Virus record (IMG/VR): IMGVR_UViG_3300013126_002454
Location: 1-59,525 of that record
Strand: one strand, 5' to 3'
Length of the DNA stretch: 59,525 bases
Origin: a virus
Shown here: positions 1 to 7,322 of the stretch, piece by piece
Position numbering within the stretch: position 1 is the first letter of the stretch
How the letters are laid out: every line of letters begins with the position of its first letter
Notes under the pieces: model-generated
The model's input: only the letters and a program-made list of their open reading frames with translations
What the model was told of the DNA's origin: nothing
Databases searched by the model: none
Position numbers and translations under genes: made by a program

Positions 1-11
1 AGTGGGCTTTT

Positions 12-209
12 ATGTTGGCAGCATTCCTACAGGGTGTGGGATGGACTCTAGGCGGAGAATGGGGTCCCTGGATCGCCGTGTTGGGCGGCGCGATTATTCT
101 GTCGTTTCTATTGAAATGGGCAGTGTGGGACACTACCAAAGATAATTGGACTAAGTATAAAAAATATAGAAATGGTGTGTTAACTATTATCAAAGAATCA
201 GACAAATGA
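12..209 (+). CDS. small single-pass membrane protein
   Basis: Predicted 65-residue protein. Residues about 18-38 are a hydrophobic segment (WIAVLGGAIILSFLLKWAVW) followed by a charged Lys-rich tail, which suggests one membrane span with a cytoplasmic basic end. No family is recognised. Its stop overlaps the start of the DksA-like gene by four bases, so the two are probably co-translated. The upstream sequence is cut by the window edge, so the true start could lie further left. Confidence 0.6.
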   Translation: MLAAFLQGVGWTLGGEWGPWIAVLGGAIILSFLLKWAVWDTTKDNWTKYKKYRNGVLTIIKESDK

Positions 210-484
210 GCGATCTAAATAAATTTGAATATAATAACGAAGAAGAGGCAGAATTAGCGCAGATACAAAGCCTACGAATGAACATGGATGCTTTGGCCGA
301 AGTTCAAAACAAGTTGGCGCAACAACGCCAACAACCTTCGGCTAAAATTTGCCAAGACTGCGGAGAAAAAGTTCCTGAGGCTAGAAGGAAAGCTATTCCA
401 GGTGTGCAACTTTGTGTTGAATGTCAGGTATTTGCTGAAAAAATTAAAGCCAACTATCGACAGCCTGGTGCGAGCACAGAGTAG
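206..484 (+). CDS. DksA/TraR-type zinc finger protein
   Basis: 92 residues. An N-terminal helical, acidic half (EEEAELAQIQSLRMNMDAL) is followed by a four-cysteine zinc finger, CQDCGEK about 15 residues before CVEC. This is the arrangement of the short TraR/DksA proteins of phages and plasmids, which bind in the RNA polymerase secondary channel and alter promoter choice without ppGpp. The family call rests on the Cys pattern and length. An effect on host transcription is inference. The 3' end overlaps the convergent YqgE gene by about 40 bases. Confidence 0.75.
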   Translation: MSDLNKFEYNNEEEAELAQIQSLRMNMDALAEVQNKLAQQRQQPSAKICQDCGEKVPEARRKAIPGVQLCVECQVFAEKIKANYRQPGASTE

Positions 485-1013
485 TAGCACTGGCCCATAG
501 GTCCTCGTGATCTTGATCTAACAACCACTCCGGTCCTAAATTACTGGCAACAAGCCAACTATGTTCCTTTTTCCAAGGAGCAGATCCTCCCAGTTCACCT
601 TCTAGCTGATTTGGACTCCAAGCGCAATATCCCATCAATATTCTAAAATATTTTGGTGTATCCCCGTCGGTGAGATTATGAAACATCTCTTTTGAAGAAG
701 TCATAGCCCATTCAGATGAAATACTGACAGAATTTTCAGTGATCCAATCTGACGAATGCAACATCCATAGACTATTAGAACTAACAGGCCCTCCCCAAAA
801 TACAGGTATGGCTGGCGGATGTGATACGTTTAAATTTGAATCTTCTAAGATTTCATCTAATCCAAAGCCTGTTGGTTTATTTGCACATAGAGCAAATGTT
901 CCAGATCTGTTCTTATGTGTCACCATAAGTACAGTATTTTTAAATCTTGGATCAGGTATGGCTGGAGGCGCTATTAATAAATTTGTAATGTTGATATCAG
1001 GTATCATGACCAA
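444..1013 (-). CDS. YqgE/AlgH (UPF0301) family protein
   Basis: 189 residues. Family hallmarks are visible in order: an N-terminal LLIAPPAIPDPRFKNTVLMV, then ALCANKPTG, the FWGGPV motif near the middle, and GYCAWSPNQLEGEL in the C-terminal third, followed by an SWLVA strand. Length matches bacterial YqgE (about 185 aa). The family's function is not settled; AlgH was linked to alginate regulation. It overlaps the upstream minus-strand gene by ten bases and the convergent DksA-like gene at its 3' end. A second start two codons downstream is possible. Confidence 0.85.
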   Translation of the reverse strand: MVMIPDINITNLLIAPPAIPDPRFKNTVLMVTHKNRSGTFALCANKPTGFGLDEILEDSNLNVSHPPAIPVFWGGPVSSNSLWMLHSSDWITENSVSISSEWAMTSSKEMFHNLTDGDTPKYFRILMGYCAWSPNQLEGELGGSAPWKKEHSWLVASNLGPEWLLDQDHEDLWASATTLCSHQAVDSWL

Positions 1014-1492
1014 TCTGGTAATGGTCCGCCGTATTTTTTTCCTTTAATACGTTTGCCGCGGACTTTGATTCTTTCTGAACCCACTTTGTGGCTTTTTCCA
1101 CCATCTCTACTTCTATACCCCTGACTTTTACAAGAAGCTAATTGACTGGCTCCGAGTGCAGAATCGGGTTTGCCTGAAGTACACAAATCTCGACTCGCTG
1201 GTTCTTCTGCCACTGCGGTTTCATCACTTTGAATACCGTACATAATTTCGTCGTTGAGAGGAAAGTCTAATTCAATAAAACGTTCCGGAAGTTCTGAAGT
1301 ATCGATGATGAAGTCGAGCTCGTCTTCTGTAGGGTGTTCTTTCATCAAAACCTTTGCGGCATCATCGTGGGCTTGAGCATTACTCCAAATGTCAATGTCA
1401 TAATGTTCTTGATAGAGTGCGGCCACAGCATCCATGACCTTGTGATAATCACAGGTAAAGATATTTTCGTTTAGGATTTCAGAAATTCTCAT
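1004..1492 (-). CDS. phage protein of unknown function, MRISEIL N-terminus
   Basis: 162 residues from the ATG at 1492. An in-frame TTG at 1498 is rejected because the late promoter at 1500-1507 would start transcription near 1494. The N-terminal half is acidic and mixed alpha/beta. The C-terminal 50 residues are strongly basic (KSHKVGSERIKVRGKRIKGKK). The opening MRISEILNEN resembles the opening of the nucleotidyltransferase-like gene at 29345-30058 (MRLRELNED). No domain recognised. Confidence 0.7.
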   Translation of the reverse strand: MRISEILNENIFTCDYHKVMDAVAALYQEHYDIDIWSNAQAHDDAAKVLMKEHPTEDELDFIIDTSELPERFIELDFPLNDEIMYGIQSDETAVAEEPASRDLCTSGKPDSALGASQLASCKSQGYRSRDGGKSHKVGSERIKVRGKRIKGKKYGGPLPDWS

Positions 1493-1499
1493 AGTCAAA

Positions 1500-1507
1500 T
1501 ATTTATC
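1500..1507 (-). promoter_or_regulatory. T4-type late promoter GATAAATA
   Basis: On the minus strand this reads GATAAATA, matching the T4-superfamily late promoter recognised by the gp55-type sigma factor. The ATG of the 1004-1492 gene follows after seven bases. It is back to back with the plus-strand late promoter at 1511-1518. Confidence 0.6.
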
Positions 1508-1510
1508 GGT

Positions 1511-1518
1511 TATAAATA
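1511..1518 (+). promoter_or_regulatory. T4-type late promoter TATAAATA
   Basis: Perfect match to the T4 late consensus TATAAATA. Only four bases separate it from the ATG at 1523, so the start codon would sit at about +1 and the transcript would be leaderless or nearly so. Confidence 0.65.
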
Positions 1519-1522
1519 AATC

Positions 1523-2452
1523 ATGTTAAAAACTGCTGTTGCTTTACCCGTTCCTTCTCACGGTGTGTTTACAATAACCTGTAATAGGGATCGCTGGTGT
1601 TTTGAACGTCAATATCGCAGCATGATCGCATTGTGTCTTCCAACAGATTGGTGGATCTTTGTAAATGAGCGAGATACTACCAGTTGGCATACCTGGTACG
1701 AAAGGTATATCCAGCCTCTTGGTACAGGAAAATTACGTGTCCATGTTTTAGATCAAACGGATCTTACGCATTCCGATCTGATAAATCAATATCCCGGATA
1801 TTGGAGACAACAATTCTTTAAACTTTGGCTCGCCCACGAAATTGATCGAGATTTTGTCGTGATCCTAGACAGCAAAAATTGGTTAGTCAAACCCTGGCAC
1901 CCATTAATGCATAGAATGCCTTTACGCACGGAAATAAAAAAAGATTGCGAACACTTTCTTAGTACAGAAATATTATGTAAACAGAAAGGTATTAATTCAA
2001 GTAAACTGTTTCGAAATCTCATGCCTCCTGTAGCCTGGGAGCCAAAACATGTTCGTGAACTTTTGCAATTTTGGGGAGGAATTCCTGACCTGCTGAATGA
2101 CATAGAGCGATTTTACGAATTTAAAAATGAAGGTACTAAGGAAAACAAAAAACTCGAACCTACCAATAATAAAAACTTCAGTGAATTTATGTTATATGAT
2201 CTATGGCAACAACATAACAATCATCAAGATATTCTTCCAGAAGAAGGTAATATCAATAGTATACAAAATATATGTATAGCATGGGATTTTGAAGATTTCT
2301 ATTGGGAGGGACTTTCAAATCATTTGTCCGAAAGTCAACATTATTGGTTTACTATCAAATGGCATCACTATGATGGTACCGAAGACTTGGCAGATAAGAT
2401 ATGGGAAGTAGTTGAACAACAATCAAAAAAATCTACAGGACACTGGTCTTAA
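1523..2452 (+). CDS. DUF6492-like glycosyltransferase
   Basis: 309 residues. The N-terminal domain has a GT-A-like layout: TITCNRDRWCFERQYRSM, then WWIFVNE, then GYWRQQFFKLWLA, then the strand VVILDSKNWLVKPW. The ILDSKN segment sits where a metal-binding DxD/DxN motif lies in DUF6492-type transferases, and GYWRQQ resembles the GYxxQQ of that group. The C-terminal third is less familiar. It is divergent from the minus-strand block and sits behind a perfect late promoter, so it is probably expressed late. Target unknown; glycan decoration of virion or cell surface is inference. Confidence 0.6.
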   Translation: MLKTAVALPVPSHGVFTITCNRDRWCFERQYRSMIALCLPTDWWIFVNERDTTSWHTWYERYIQPLGTGKLRVHVLDQTDLTHSDLINQYPGYWRQQFFKLWLAHEIDRDFVVILDSKNWLVKPWHPLMHRMPLRTEIKKDCEHFLSTEILCKQKGINSSKLFRNLMPPVAWEPKHVRELLQFWGGIPDLLNDIERFYEFKNEGTKENKKLEPTNNKNFSEFMLYDLWQQHNNHQDILPEEGNINSIQNICIAWDFEDFYWEGLSNHLSESQHYWFTIKWHHYDGTEDLADKIWEVVEQQSKKSTGHWS

Positions 2453-2490
2453 TCATCATAGTCTTTCATTGTACTACTGGTGGCATGCAA

Positions 2491-2730
2491 TTAAGCTAAT
2501 TTAGCTCCTATCATGATGCAGCTAACAAGAATATTTTTAATATCAATATCATCTGCTTCTTCATTCAGTCTGTCTGAACGTATTAGATCTCTCATCAGCT
2601 CTTGATATTCGCTTTCGTCTAGTCCACCGCCCTGATACTGCTCCATGATTGCCAAAGCCATCTGAGCACGTTGTTCAGCCCACGGGCGTCCACAGGTACT
2701 TAATGCTTGTAATTGTTCCATTCTTACCAT
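2491..2730 (-). CDS. hypothetical protein, 79 aa
   Basis: Small, mostly helical acidic protein (LDESEYQELMRDLIRSDRLNEEADDIDIKN). No family recognised. Its start overlaps the stop of the preceding lipoprotein gene by seven bases, which suggests translational coupling within the tail-fibre/lipoprotein operon. Confidence 0.6.
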   Translation of the reverse strand: MVRMEQLQALSTCGRPWAEQRAQMALAIMEQYQGGGLDESEYQELMRDLIRSDRLNEEADDIDIKNILVSCIMIGAKLA

Positions 2731-3113
2731 CTCCCTAGTATACCGGCAGCTGCTCTATCAGCCTGTTGTTGCATGATTTTCTTTTTAAGTTCGCAATAGG
2801 TAGCCGAACCTTTGCCTTCTGAGTTTCGTTTAAACATGTCTTCTACTGTTTCTTGCATAGGACCTATTAATCTCAGTACATCTTTCTGTAGTTTACCTTT
2901 GCTTTCTGAATACAGTTGAAACCAACGCAGATCATCACGTATTTCTTTGATCTGAGGTAATTGTTCAGATTTGCAGTCTAATCTATCTATTCGTAATCTA
3001 ACATCAATGATTCTAGCACTTTGATTATCATCCCAAAAGCTAGGAATCCAATTCTGTACGGTAGTACAACCAGTTAATAAAACCAATGAAAATAAAAGTA
3101 TGATTCGTTTCAT
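2724..3113 (-). CDS. phage lipoprotein
   Basis: 129 residues starting at the ATG at 3113, chosen because it gives a clean type II signal peptide: MKRIILLFSLVLLTGCTT, with lipobox LLTGC and the modified cysteine at residue 16. The mature part is charged and helical with two further Cys. Position after tail-fibre genes and the lipoprotein character would fit an outer-membrane spanin (Rz1-like) or superinfection-related lipoprotein, but neither can be shown. A Gram-negative host is implied by lipoprotein use. Confidence 0.7.
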   Translation of the reverse strand: MKRIILLFSLVLLTGCTTVQNWIPSFWDDNQSARIIDVRLRIDRLDCKSEQLPQIKEIRDDLRWFQLYSESKGKLQKDVLRLIGPMQETVEDMFKRNSEGKGSATYCELKKKIMQQQADRAAAGILGRW

Positions 3114-3154
3114 GAAAGTATTTAATTCAATCACGGTCTTACCCTGGAATATCA

Positions 3155-3586
3155 TTAGGAACTAGATCCGGCAATGGTGTTCCAGCTTGTAGCACCACGG
3201 ACTTGCATTCCTGTTCCAGTCACGTAAATCATCATACCTGGAGTCGGGCTGGGAATTGCTGTATCTCTTGCTATGGTAGTGGCATAAACAGCTAATTGTA
3301 CAGGACCAGTGAATGTAGGACTGGTGAACATAGTGGCTTTGCTTTCATTGGTAACATTACCCAGTCCCACCATGGCTGATGTGATGCCACTGACCGTGCC
3401 AGTGAATGTGGGGTTAGCGAACATGGTAGCTTTGCTTTCATTGGTAACATTTTCCAAACCCACTGTGGTCGCGGTTATACTAGCTGGCTGTGCTTCCCAG
3501 GCCAGCCCTGTCCATAGCCATGTGGTACTGCCCGACGTATATGTTGTTACATTGGCTGTGGGATTATTGGGGAAATTCAGTGGCAT
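3155..3586 (-). CDS. short tail-fibre-like protein with internal repeat
   Basis: 143 residues, Thr/Ser/Gly-rich. A block of about 24 residues is repeated twice (VGLENVTNESKATMFANPTF and VGLGNVTNESKATMFTSPTF), and the C-terminus (PGMMIYVTGTGMQVRGATSW) resembles fibre tip or attachment domains of T4-like marine phages. The matching DNA repeats are near 3320-3355 and 3413-3450. It lies ten bases downstream of the large fibre gene in the same orientation. It probably forms part of the same fibre or is a detached distal domain. Confidence 0.65.
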   Translation of the reverse strand: MPLNFPNNPTANVTTYTSGSTTWLWTGLAWEAQPASITATTVGLENVTNESKATMFANPTFTGTVSGITSAMVGLGNVTNESKATMFTSPTFTGPVQLAVYATTIARDTAIPSPTPGMMIYVTGTGMQVRGATSWNTIAGSSS

Positions 3587-3596
3587 TTTCTATCCT

Positions 3597-5714
3597 TTAG
3601 ATCGTGGCTATGTCTTTGATGCTGATTGTACCCTGCATGCCACCGTGTATAGAACACTGATATCTATAGCTGCCTGTGGTATTATAAGGTATCTTCCAAT
3701 ACAGTGTACCGCTGGTCTGGCCCTGGGCCAAAGATCCTGTCTGTACCGTGCCATTGGTGCTGACATGCACCAGACCCGTGTTGTAGTTAGAACCTCCGCT
3801 GGTCTGTATCAAAAATGGATGACCTGCGATGGCAGTGAGATTGAAAGCTATGGTAGTTCCGCTGATAGCATAGACAGTGGGGTTGGTCAGCGCACCATAC
3901 TGATCAAAGCTGTATGAGCTGCTGGCATTGTTGGACACAGTCAATCTGGTTATGGCTGGCAGATAGGCCTGATCTATGGTCATGGTAGTATTGGCCACAT
4001 CTGTAAGACCAGTGAATGCGCTGACACTGTTGGTTATGGTTATGGTGTCAGTGCTGGCATTGGTAGTGATAGTGATGCCGGTACCCGCTGACAGTGTTAA
4101 TGTATCAGTGCCGCTGTCAGCTACCACTGAGCTTTGCCCAGCTACCGCTATGGTTTCAAAACTGTTAGAACTGCCTCCCGAAGCGTTGATGGTTATGGTG
4201 TCAGTGCTGGCATTGGTGGTTATGGTTATGTTAGTGCCTGCTACCAGGGTCAGCGTATCAGTGCCGCTGTCAGCTACCACTGAGCTTTGCCCAGCTACCG
4301 CTATGGTTTCAAAACTGTTGCTGGCCACCCCCGCGCCTGTGGCATCTGTGTCATTGACCCAATTGGTGCCGTTATATTTCAACACTTGATTCAGCGAAGG
4401 TGCAGAGATGATCACATCAGTGAGATCATCCAGCGCACTGGCTCCCACGCTGACCGCGGCCCACGTATTGTCTCCCCTGAGATAAGTAGTAGCATCTCTA
4501 GTGCCAGACGCACCCAATCTTAACACAGGAACAGTACCCGATGTTAATTGTGTTGCGTTTAAAGCAGTGAGATTGACTCCGCTAGCCGCGGGCAGTGTTG
4601 CAGGTAATGCTGTGAGATTTGCTCCGCTTACTGCAGGCAGGGTGGCAGGAAAACGTGCATCGGGTATGGTACCTGATCCTAGATTGGCAGCATTCAGGGC
4701 TGTTATGGCTGCGCCACCCCCTGAGAAGTTCGTGGCTGTGAGCAGACCTCCATCTGTCAGTGTGGCAGTGCTGGTCTGTATGATAGTGCCCGTGGTTCCG
4801 TCATAGCGAACCAAGCTGTTGTCTACATAGCTCCCACCCGCACTGACCACATCACCTGTGCCTGCGCCTGTGGCGCCCGATGGACCCTGTGGCCCTGGAG
4901 GTCCCTGTACTCCCGTAGCTGAAAACAGCCTAGTACCATCGGGGAATATGATGTCGTTGCCCACGGTGATGTCGCTGTCAAATATCACTGGTCCAGTGAA
5001 TTCTATGGCTGAGCTGTCTGCGGTGCTGATCGCAGTGGCCGCGAACTCTATGCTGCCAAGATCCGGCAGTTCTGATTCTAAGGCCACGGGTATCCATGAT
5101 CCCGCATGTGCATAGTACAGTCGTCCTGTGTCGTGTACGTGTGCTACCATGCCATGCCATGTGGCTGCGGGAGCCTGTGAGTTGAGATCCGCCAGGGTAT
5201 CCCAATGGAACCTGATGTAGTTCTTTTGTCCGCTGACAGTGATCTGGCCCGTGAGGCTCAGTGTATCAGTGCCCGAGTTCCACGACAGCTGATTGAGATC
5301 GTTGACTTCTGTGCCCGTGGCAGGGTAGTAGGCTATGCGGCCCGCTGATCCTGACTGCACCCCACCCGATCCGCCCCCTCCACCCGCACTCACAGTGGGA
5401 CTCTGGGGCTGTATCCATTGTGTGCTGTTGCCATCGTTCCAGCGTATGTACAGACTGCCGTTGTTGGTATTGAACCAAAGATCTCCCACAGCGGGACTCA
5501 GTGGTGCTGTGTCTCCAGAAAAGAACTTGACCACTGGAACTTCGCTGTTGCTGAGATCTGCTCGCATGAGGCTGCGTCCCCCCTCCAGAACTCCATCATA
5601 GAGCCTCAGGGCATGTGTGCCTTCATCGTAGTAGATCTCTCCGCGAGCTCCTGTTCTGCCCTCCAGGAAATCGGAATCTCTGGGTGTGATTCTTAGTATT
5701 TTTAATGGTATCAT
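3597..5714 (-). CDS. large tail fibre protein with cupredoxin-like C-terminus
   Basis: 705 residues. Order of parts: N-terminal attachment-like region (GARGEIYYDEGTHALRLYDG, as in Mtd-type fibre N-termini), a WFNTNNGSLYIRW domain, a short collagen-like segment (GVQGPPGPQGPSGATGAG) near residue 270, beta repeats, and two near-identical copies of FETIAVAGQSSVVADSGTDT. The last 80 residues (KIPYNTTGSYRYQCSIHGGM) carry a Y.C..H..M cluster typical of cupredoxin-like fibre domains in marine phages. Probable receptor-binding fibre. Late promoter at 5736-5743. GC is higher and repeats stronger than in neighbours. Confidence 0.8.
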   Translation of the reverse strand: MIPLKILRITPRDSDFLEGRTGARGEIYYDEGTHALRLYDGVLEGGRSLMRADLSNSEVPVVKFFSGDTAPLSPAVGDLWFNTNNGSLYIRWNDGNSTQWIQPQSPTVSAGGGGGSGGVQSGSAGRIAYYPATGTEVNDLNQLSWNSGTDTLSLTGQITVSGQKNYIRFHWDTLADLNSQAPAATWHGMVAHVHDTGRLYYAHAGSWIPVALESELPDLGSIEFAATAISTADSSAIEFTGPVIFDSDITVGNDIIFPDGTRLFSATGVQGPPGPQGPSGATGAGTGDVVSAGGSYVDNSLVRYDGTTGTIIQTSTATLTDGGLLTATNFSGGGAAITALNAANLGSGTIPDARFPATLPAVSGANLTALPATLPAASGVNLTALNATQLTSGTVPVLRLGASGTRDATTYLRGDNTWAAVSVGASALDDLTDVIISAPSLNQVLKYNGTNWVNDTDATGAGVASNSFETIAVAGQSSVVADSGTDTLTLVAGTNITITTNASTDTITINASGGSSNSFETIAVAGQSSVVADSGTDTLTLSAGTGITITTNASTDTITITNSVSAFTGLTDVANTTMTIDQAYLPAITRLTVSNNASSSYSFDQYGALTNPTVYAISGTTIAFNLTAIAGHPFLIQTSGGSNYNTGLVHVSTNGTVQTGSLAQGQTSGTLYWKIPYNTTGSYRYQCSIHGGMQGTISIKDIATI
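4102..4166. repeat. 65-bp direct repeat, copy A
   Basis: By eye this is identical to 4255-4319. Both copies encode the FETIAVAGQSSVVADSGTDT block of the large tail fibre, so recombination between them could add or delete a fibre module. Confidence 0.85.
4255..4319. repeat. 65-bp direct repeat, copy B
   Basis: Second copy of the 65-bp repeat at 4102-4166 within the tail-fibre gene. Confidence 0.85.
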
Positions 5715-5735
5715 GAATTTTGATCTCTGACCCTT

Positions 5736-5743
5736 TATTTATG
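5736..5743 (-). promoter_or_regulatory. T4-type late promoter CATAAATA
   Basis: Minus-strand CATAAATA, 21 bases before the tail-fibre ATG at 5714. Fits the NATAAATA late consensus and the late expression expected for a fibre. Confidence 0.55.
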
Positions 5744-5769
5744 GGATTTTGTCAAAAGGTCAGAGAAGA

Positions 5770-5824
5770 TCTTAGGCCGCCGAAGGCACGCAAAATTTTC
5801 ACTGCGAAGCAGAGCGGTAGCGAT
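5770..5824. repeat. dispersed repeat with ACGCAAAATTTT core
   Basis: Non-coding stretch containing ACGCAAAATTTT and AGAGCGGTAGCG. The reverse complement of 24891-24950 shares the same two cores at nearly the same spacing (GCGCAAAATTTT and CAGCGGTAGCG). A third AAATTTTTTGCGC lies near 24380. Role unknown; possible regulatory or recombination element. Confidence 0.5.
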
Positions 5825-5848
5825 AAAAAATTGTGCAGCAGAATCCCG

Positions 5849-5856
5849 GATAAATA
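5849..5856 (+). promoter_or_regulatory. T4-type late promoter GATAAATA
   Basis: GATAAATA four bases upstream of the ATG at 5861. No ribosome-binding site precedes that ATG, so a leaderless late transcript is possible. Confidence 0.5.
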
Positions 5857-5860
5857 TTCG

Positions 5861-5971
5861 ATGATACAGTTTATCACAGGTCTGTGTGCTGCATTGAATA
5901 CGCTAGTGTTGGGCGTGATCATGATCCGCACGGTAATATGGATAACCCAAAGAGACGATGATGACGGATAA
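5861..5971 (+). CDS. small membrane protein, 36 aa
   Basis: Start chosen at ATG 5861, next to the late promoter, because the upstream in-frame codons run through non-coding repeat sequence. One hydrophobic helix (MIQFITGLCAALNTLVLGVI) ends in a short acidic tail (QRDDDDG). It overlaps the next gene by 14 bases. Function unknown. Confidence 0.5.
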   Translation: MIQFITGLCAALNTLVLGVIMIRTVIWITQRDDDDG

Positions 5972-6188
5972 ATCAGATTTGGACCGTTTCAAAGCCGATT
6001 TGAAAAAGAAGAAAAAATCTCGGTTAACCGTGCCAGAAGGATTCCTGGACGATGCCAAGAGCTATGATGATAAACTGGCCCTGGTAAAGATACTCAGTGA
6101 AAAAGAAAAATCACGTGTGGTGTTGATGTTTAAAAAGATGATACAGGCAGGCATGCAGGAAACTGCTAACAAGCGGGGTGTGAAGTAA
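5958..6188 (+). CDS. small basic hypothetical protein, 76 aa
   Basis: Lys-rich N-terminus (DLDRFKADLKKKKKSRLTVP) followed by an amphipathic helical region ending ANKRGVK. No family recognised. Its stop shares bases with the ATG of the next gene (TAATG), consistent with a tightly coupled operon of tiny proteins from 5861 to 6855. Confidence 0.6.
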   Translation: MMTDKSDLDRFKADLKKKKKSRLTVPEGFLDDAKSYDDKLALVKILSEKEKSRVVLMFKKMIQAGMQETANKRGVK

Positions 6189-6349
6189 TGTGGCTGCTGA
6201 GTGTACAGTTATGGTTAGCCAGCCAGACTGTGAATGTGTACACGAAAGAATACAGAAACTATGAAGACTGCTGGCAGGCCAGAGCTAGATGGATACAGCC
6301 CGAAATCCGAGAGTTTCAAGTACTGTGTCTAAGTAAAGGAGTGAAATAA
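6188..6349 (+). CDS. tiny two-cysteine protein with hydrophobic N-terminus
   Basis: 53 residues starting in the TAATG overlap with the previous gene. A short hydrophobic start (MWLLSVQLWLASQ) looks like a signal or anchor. The body has NYEDCWQARARW and a second Cys near the end (FQVLCLSKG). The same plan of signal, acidic-Cys-x4-Arg and late Cys recurs in the next two genes, which suggests a tandem family of exported, disulfide-linked peptides. Function unknown. Confidence 0.6.
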   Translation: MWLLSVQLWLASQTVNVYTKEYRNYEDCWQARARWIQPEIREFQVLCLSKGVK

Positions 6350-6350
6350 C

Positions 6351-6536
6351 ATGTGGATGCTGCTGATAAGTATGGCTATGACTGAGCCCGTGGGCAACAT
6401 AGAACAGAGCAGAGGTCTGCTGCAACTGCCGATGACCACACTGGAGCAGTGCCAGCAGCAGAGAGATCGTGTGCAGCGGGAGTTCAAAGTCGACAAGTTC
6501 CGAACTGCTGCACGTTGCGTAAGGATACCCAGATGA
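6351..6536 (+). CDS. tiny two-cysteine protein, second of a tandem set
   Basis: 61 residues. Hydrophobic start MWMLLISMAM, then TTLEQCQQQRDRV and a C-terminal AARCVRIPR. The Cys spacing and Arg pattern resemble the flanking genes at 6188 and 6533. Preceded by AAAGGAGTG, a good ribosome-binding site. The stop overlaps the next start (ATGATG). Confidence 0.6.
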   Translation: MWMLLISMAMTEPVGNIEQSRGLLQLPMTTLEQCQQQRDRVQREFKVDKFRTAARCVRIPR

Positions 6537-6700
6537 TGCTGTGGGTCTTGGTATTTTGGTTGCAGTATCCTGAGAACTCGGTAGAGCACAGTGTGTACAG
6601 CACAGAACGTGAGTGTAGAGATAATCAACAGTTATGGCAGAGACGCTTTGACATAGTTAAAAGCAAGCTGGTTTCAGAGTGTCGTAGGAGAGAACTATGA
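6533..6700 (+). CDS. tiny two-cysteine protein, third of a tandem set
   Basis: 55 residues. Hydrophobic start MMLWVLVFWLQ, then YSTERECRDNQQLWQRRF and a final SECRRREL. Same layout as the two preceding genes. Start taken at the ATGA overlap at 6533; the next ATG at 6536 is also possible. Confidence 0.6.
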   Translation: MMLWVLVFWLQYPENSVEHSVYSTERECRDNQQLWQRRFDIVKSKLVSECRRREL

Positions 6701-6855
6701 AATGGCTGATATTTGGGATATACTGGATCAGTCTTGTGTACACGATGCGACAGGGTGATCTGTGGATGTGGATCTTGTTGATGCCCACATTCTTATTGTT
6801 GTATGTATGGGCAGAAGACTGTGAAAACGCCAGCGGCCCCGCTGTGCGTGATTGA
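6697..6855 (+). CDS. small membrane protein, 52 aa
   Basis: MKWLIFGIYWISLVY and WMWILLMPTFLLLYVW are two hydrophobic segments separated by a short polar turn, so two membrane passes are likely. A GGAG site precedes the ATGA overlap with the previous gene. The last codons run through one copy of a GGCCCCGCTGTGCGTGAT repeat (6835-6852), which also occurs at 7086-7103. Confidence 0.5.
   Translation: MKWLIFGIYWISLVYTMRQGDLWMWILLMPTFLLLYVWAEDCENASGPAVRD
6835..6852. repeat. GGCCCCGCTGTGCGTGAT repeat, copy 1
   Basis: 18 bases identical to 7086-7103. A shorter core GGCCCCGCTG recurs at 7302-7311 and 15110-15119, and GACCCCGCTG at 22140-22149, each at or just after a gene end. Function unknown. Confidence 0.6.
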
Positions 6856-7038
6856 AATATTATTCAGTAAGTGTGATTTACTGTGGCCTGACCAGCGTGT
6901 AGAGGCCGCTGCGCAGGCCCGGGGGCGAGATAGAGTGCAGATTTGTGTGGTTCTGTGTGACAAAGTGTGGAATTGTGTGACTATTTGAGCTTAGCCTCTC
7001 AAACCACCGACCTCGACTCTAGCTCCACTGTGGAAATC
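6856..7038. other. non-coding stretch, no gene recognised
   Basis: About 180 bases without a convincing gene. It contains GC-rich inverted segments around 6890-6930 (GGCC..GGCC, GCAGGCCCGGGG) and a GT-rich run near 6940-6980. No promoter of the early type and no tRNA were seen. Confidence 0.4.
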
Positions 7039-7140
7039 ATGATAGAAACCACTGGGTCGCCACCATTCCCGGGGTTTCGTACAGTGGCCCCGCTGTGCGT
7101 GATCCTATCTATGGTAGCTATCATGATATATACAGTATAG
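7039..7140 (+). CDS. possible tiny membrane peptide, 33 aa
   Basis: Opens at ATG 7039 with a Pro/Gly-rich start (TTGSPPFPGFR) and ends in a hydrophobic helix (VAPLCVILSMVAIMIYTV). It contains the second copy of the GGCCCCGCTGTGCGTGAT repeat in frame. No ribosome-binding site is evident, so this may not be translated. Confidence 0.25.
   Translation: MIETTGSPPFPGFRTVAPLCVILSMVAIMIYTV
7086..7103. repeat. GGCCCCGCTGTGCGTGAT repeat, copy 2
   Basis: Exact copy of 6835-6852, read in a different coding frame from copy 1. This argues the conserved unit is the DNA or RNA and not a peptide. Confidence 0.6.
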
Positions 7141-7149
7141 GAGCGATCT

Positions 7150-7302
7150 ATGTCTGCTGTCAACACCGTGATCATAGCTGCCATACTGTTGCCATGGTTG
7201 ATCATATTGGGCGCAGAATTCATCACCAGCAGGGATCATGATGATCGCAGTATGATCTTGATCACCATGCTCAGTCTGATCACTACCGTTTTTTGGCTAT
7301 AG
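7150..7302 (+). CDS. small membrane protein, 50 aa
   Basis: Preceded by AGGAGCGATCT, the early-region ribosome-binding motif. Two hydrophobic segments (VIIAAILLPWLIILGAEF and MILITMLSLITTVFWL) flank a charged loop SRDHDDRS, so a hairpin membrane protein is likely. Function unknown. Confidence 0.6.
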   Translation: MSAVNTVIIAAILLPWLIILGAEFITSRDHDDRSMILITMLSLITTVFWL

Positions 7303-7322
7303 GCCCCGCTGCTAGACTATCC

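Noticed and set aside
3976-5696. Several long plus-strand open frames opposite the tail-fibre genes
   Set aside because: They are shadows of the repetitive, GC-rich fibre coding sequence, with low-complexity translations and no ribosome-binding sites.
6803-6988. Plus-strand open frame of 61 codons after 6803
   Set aside because: It overlaps the better-supported 6697-6855 gene, runs through repeat sequence and has no ribosome-binding site.
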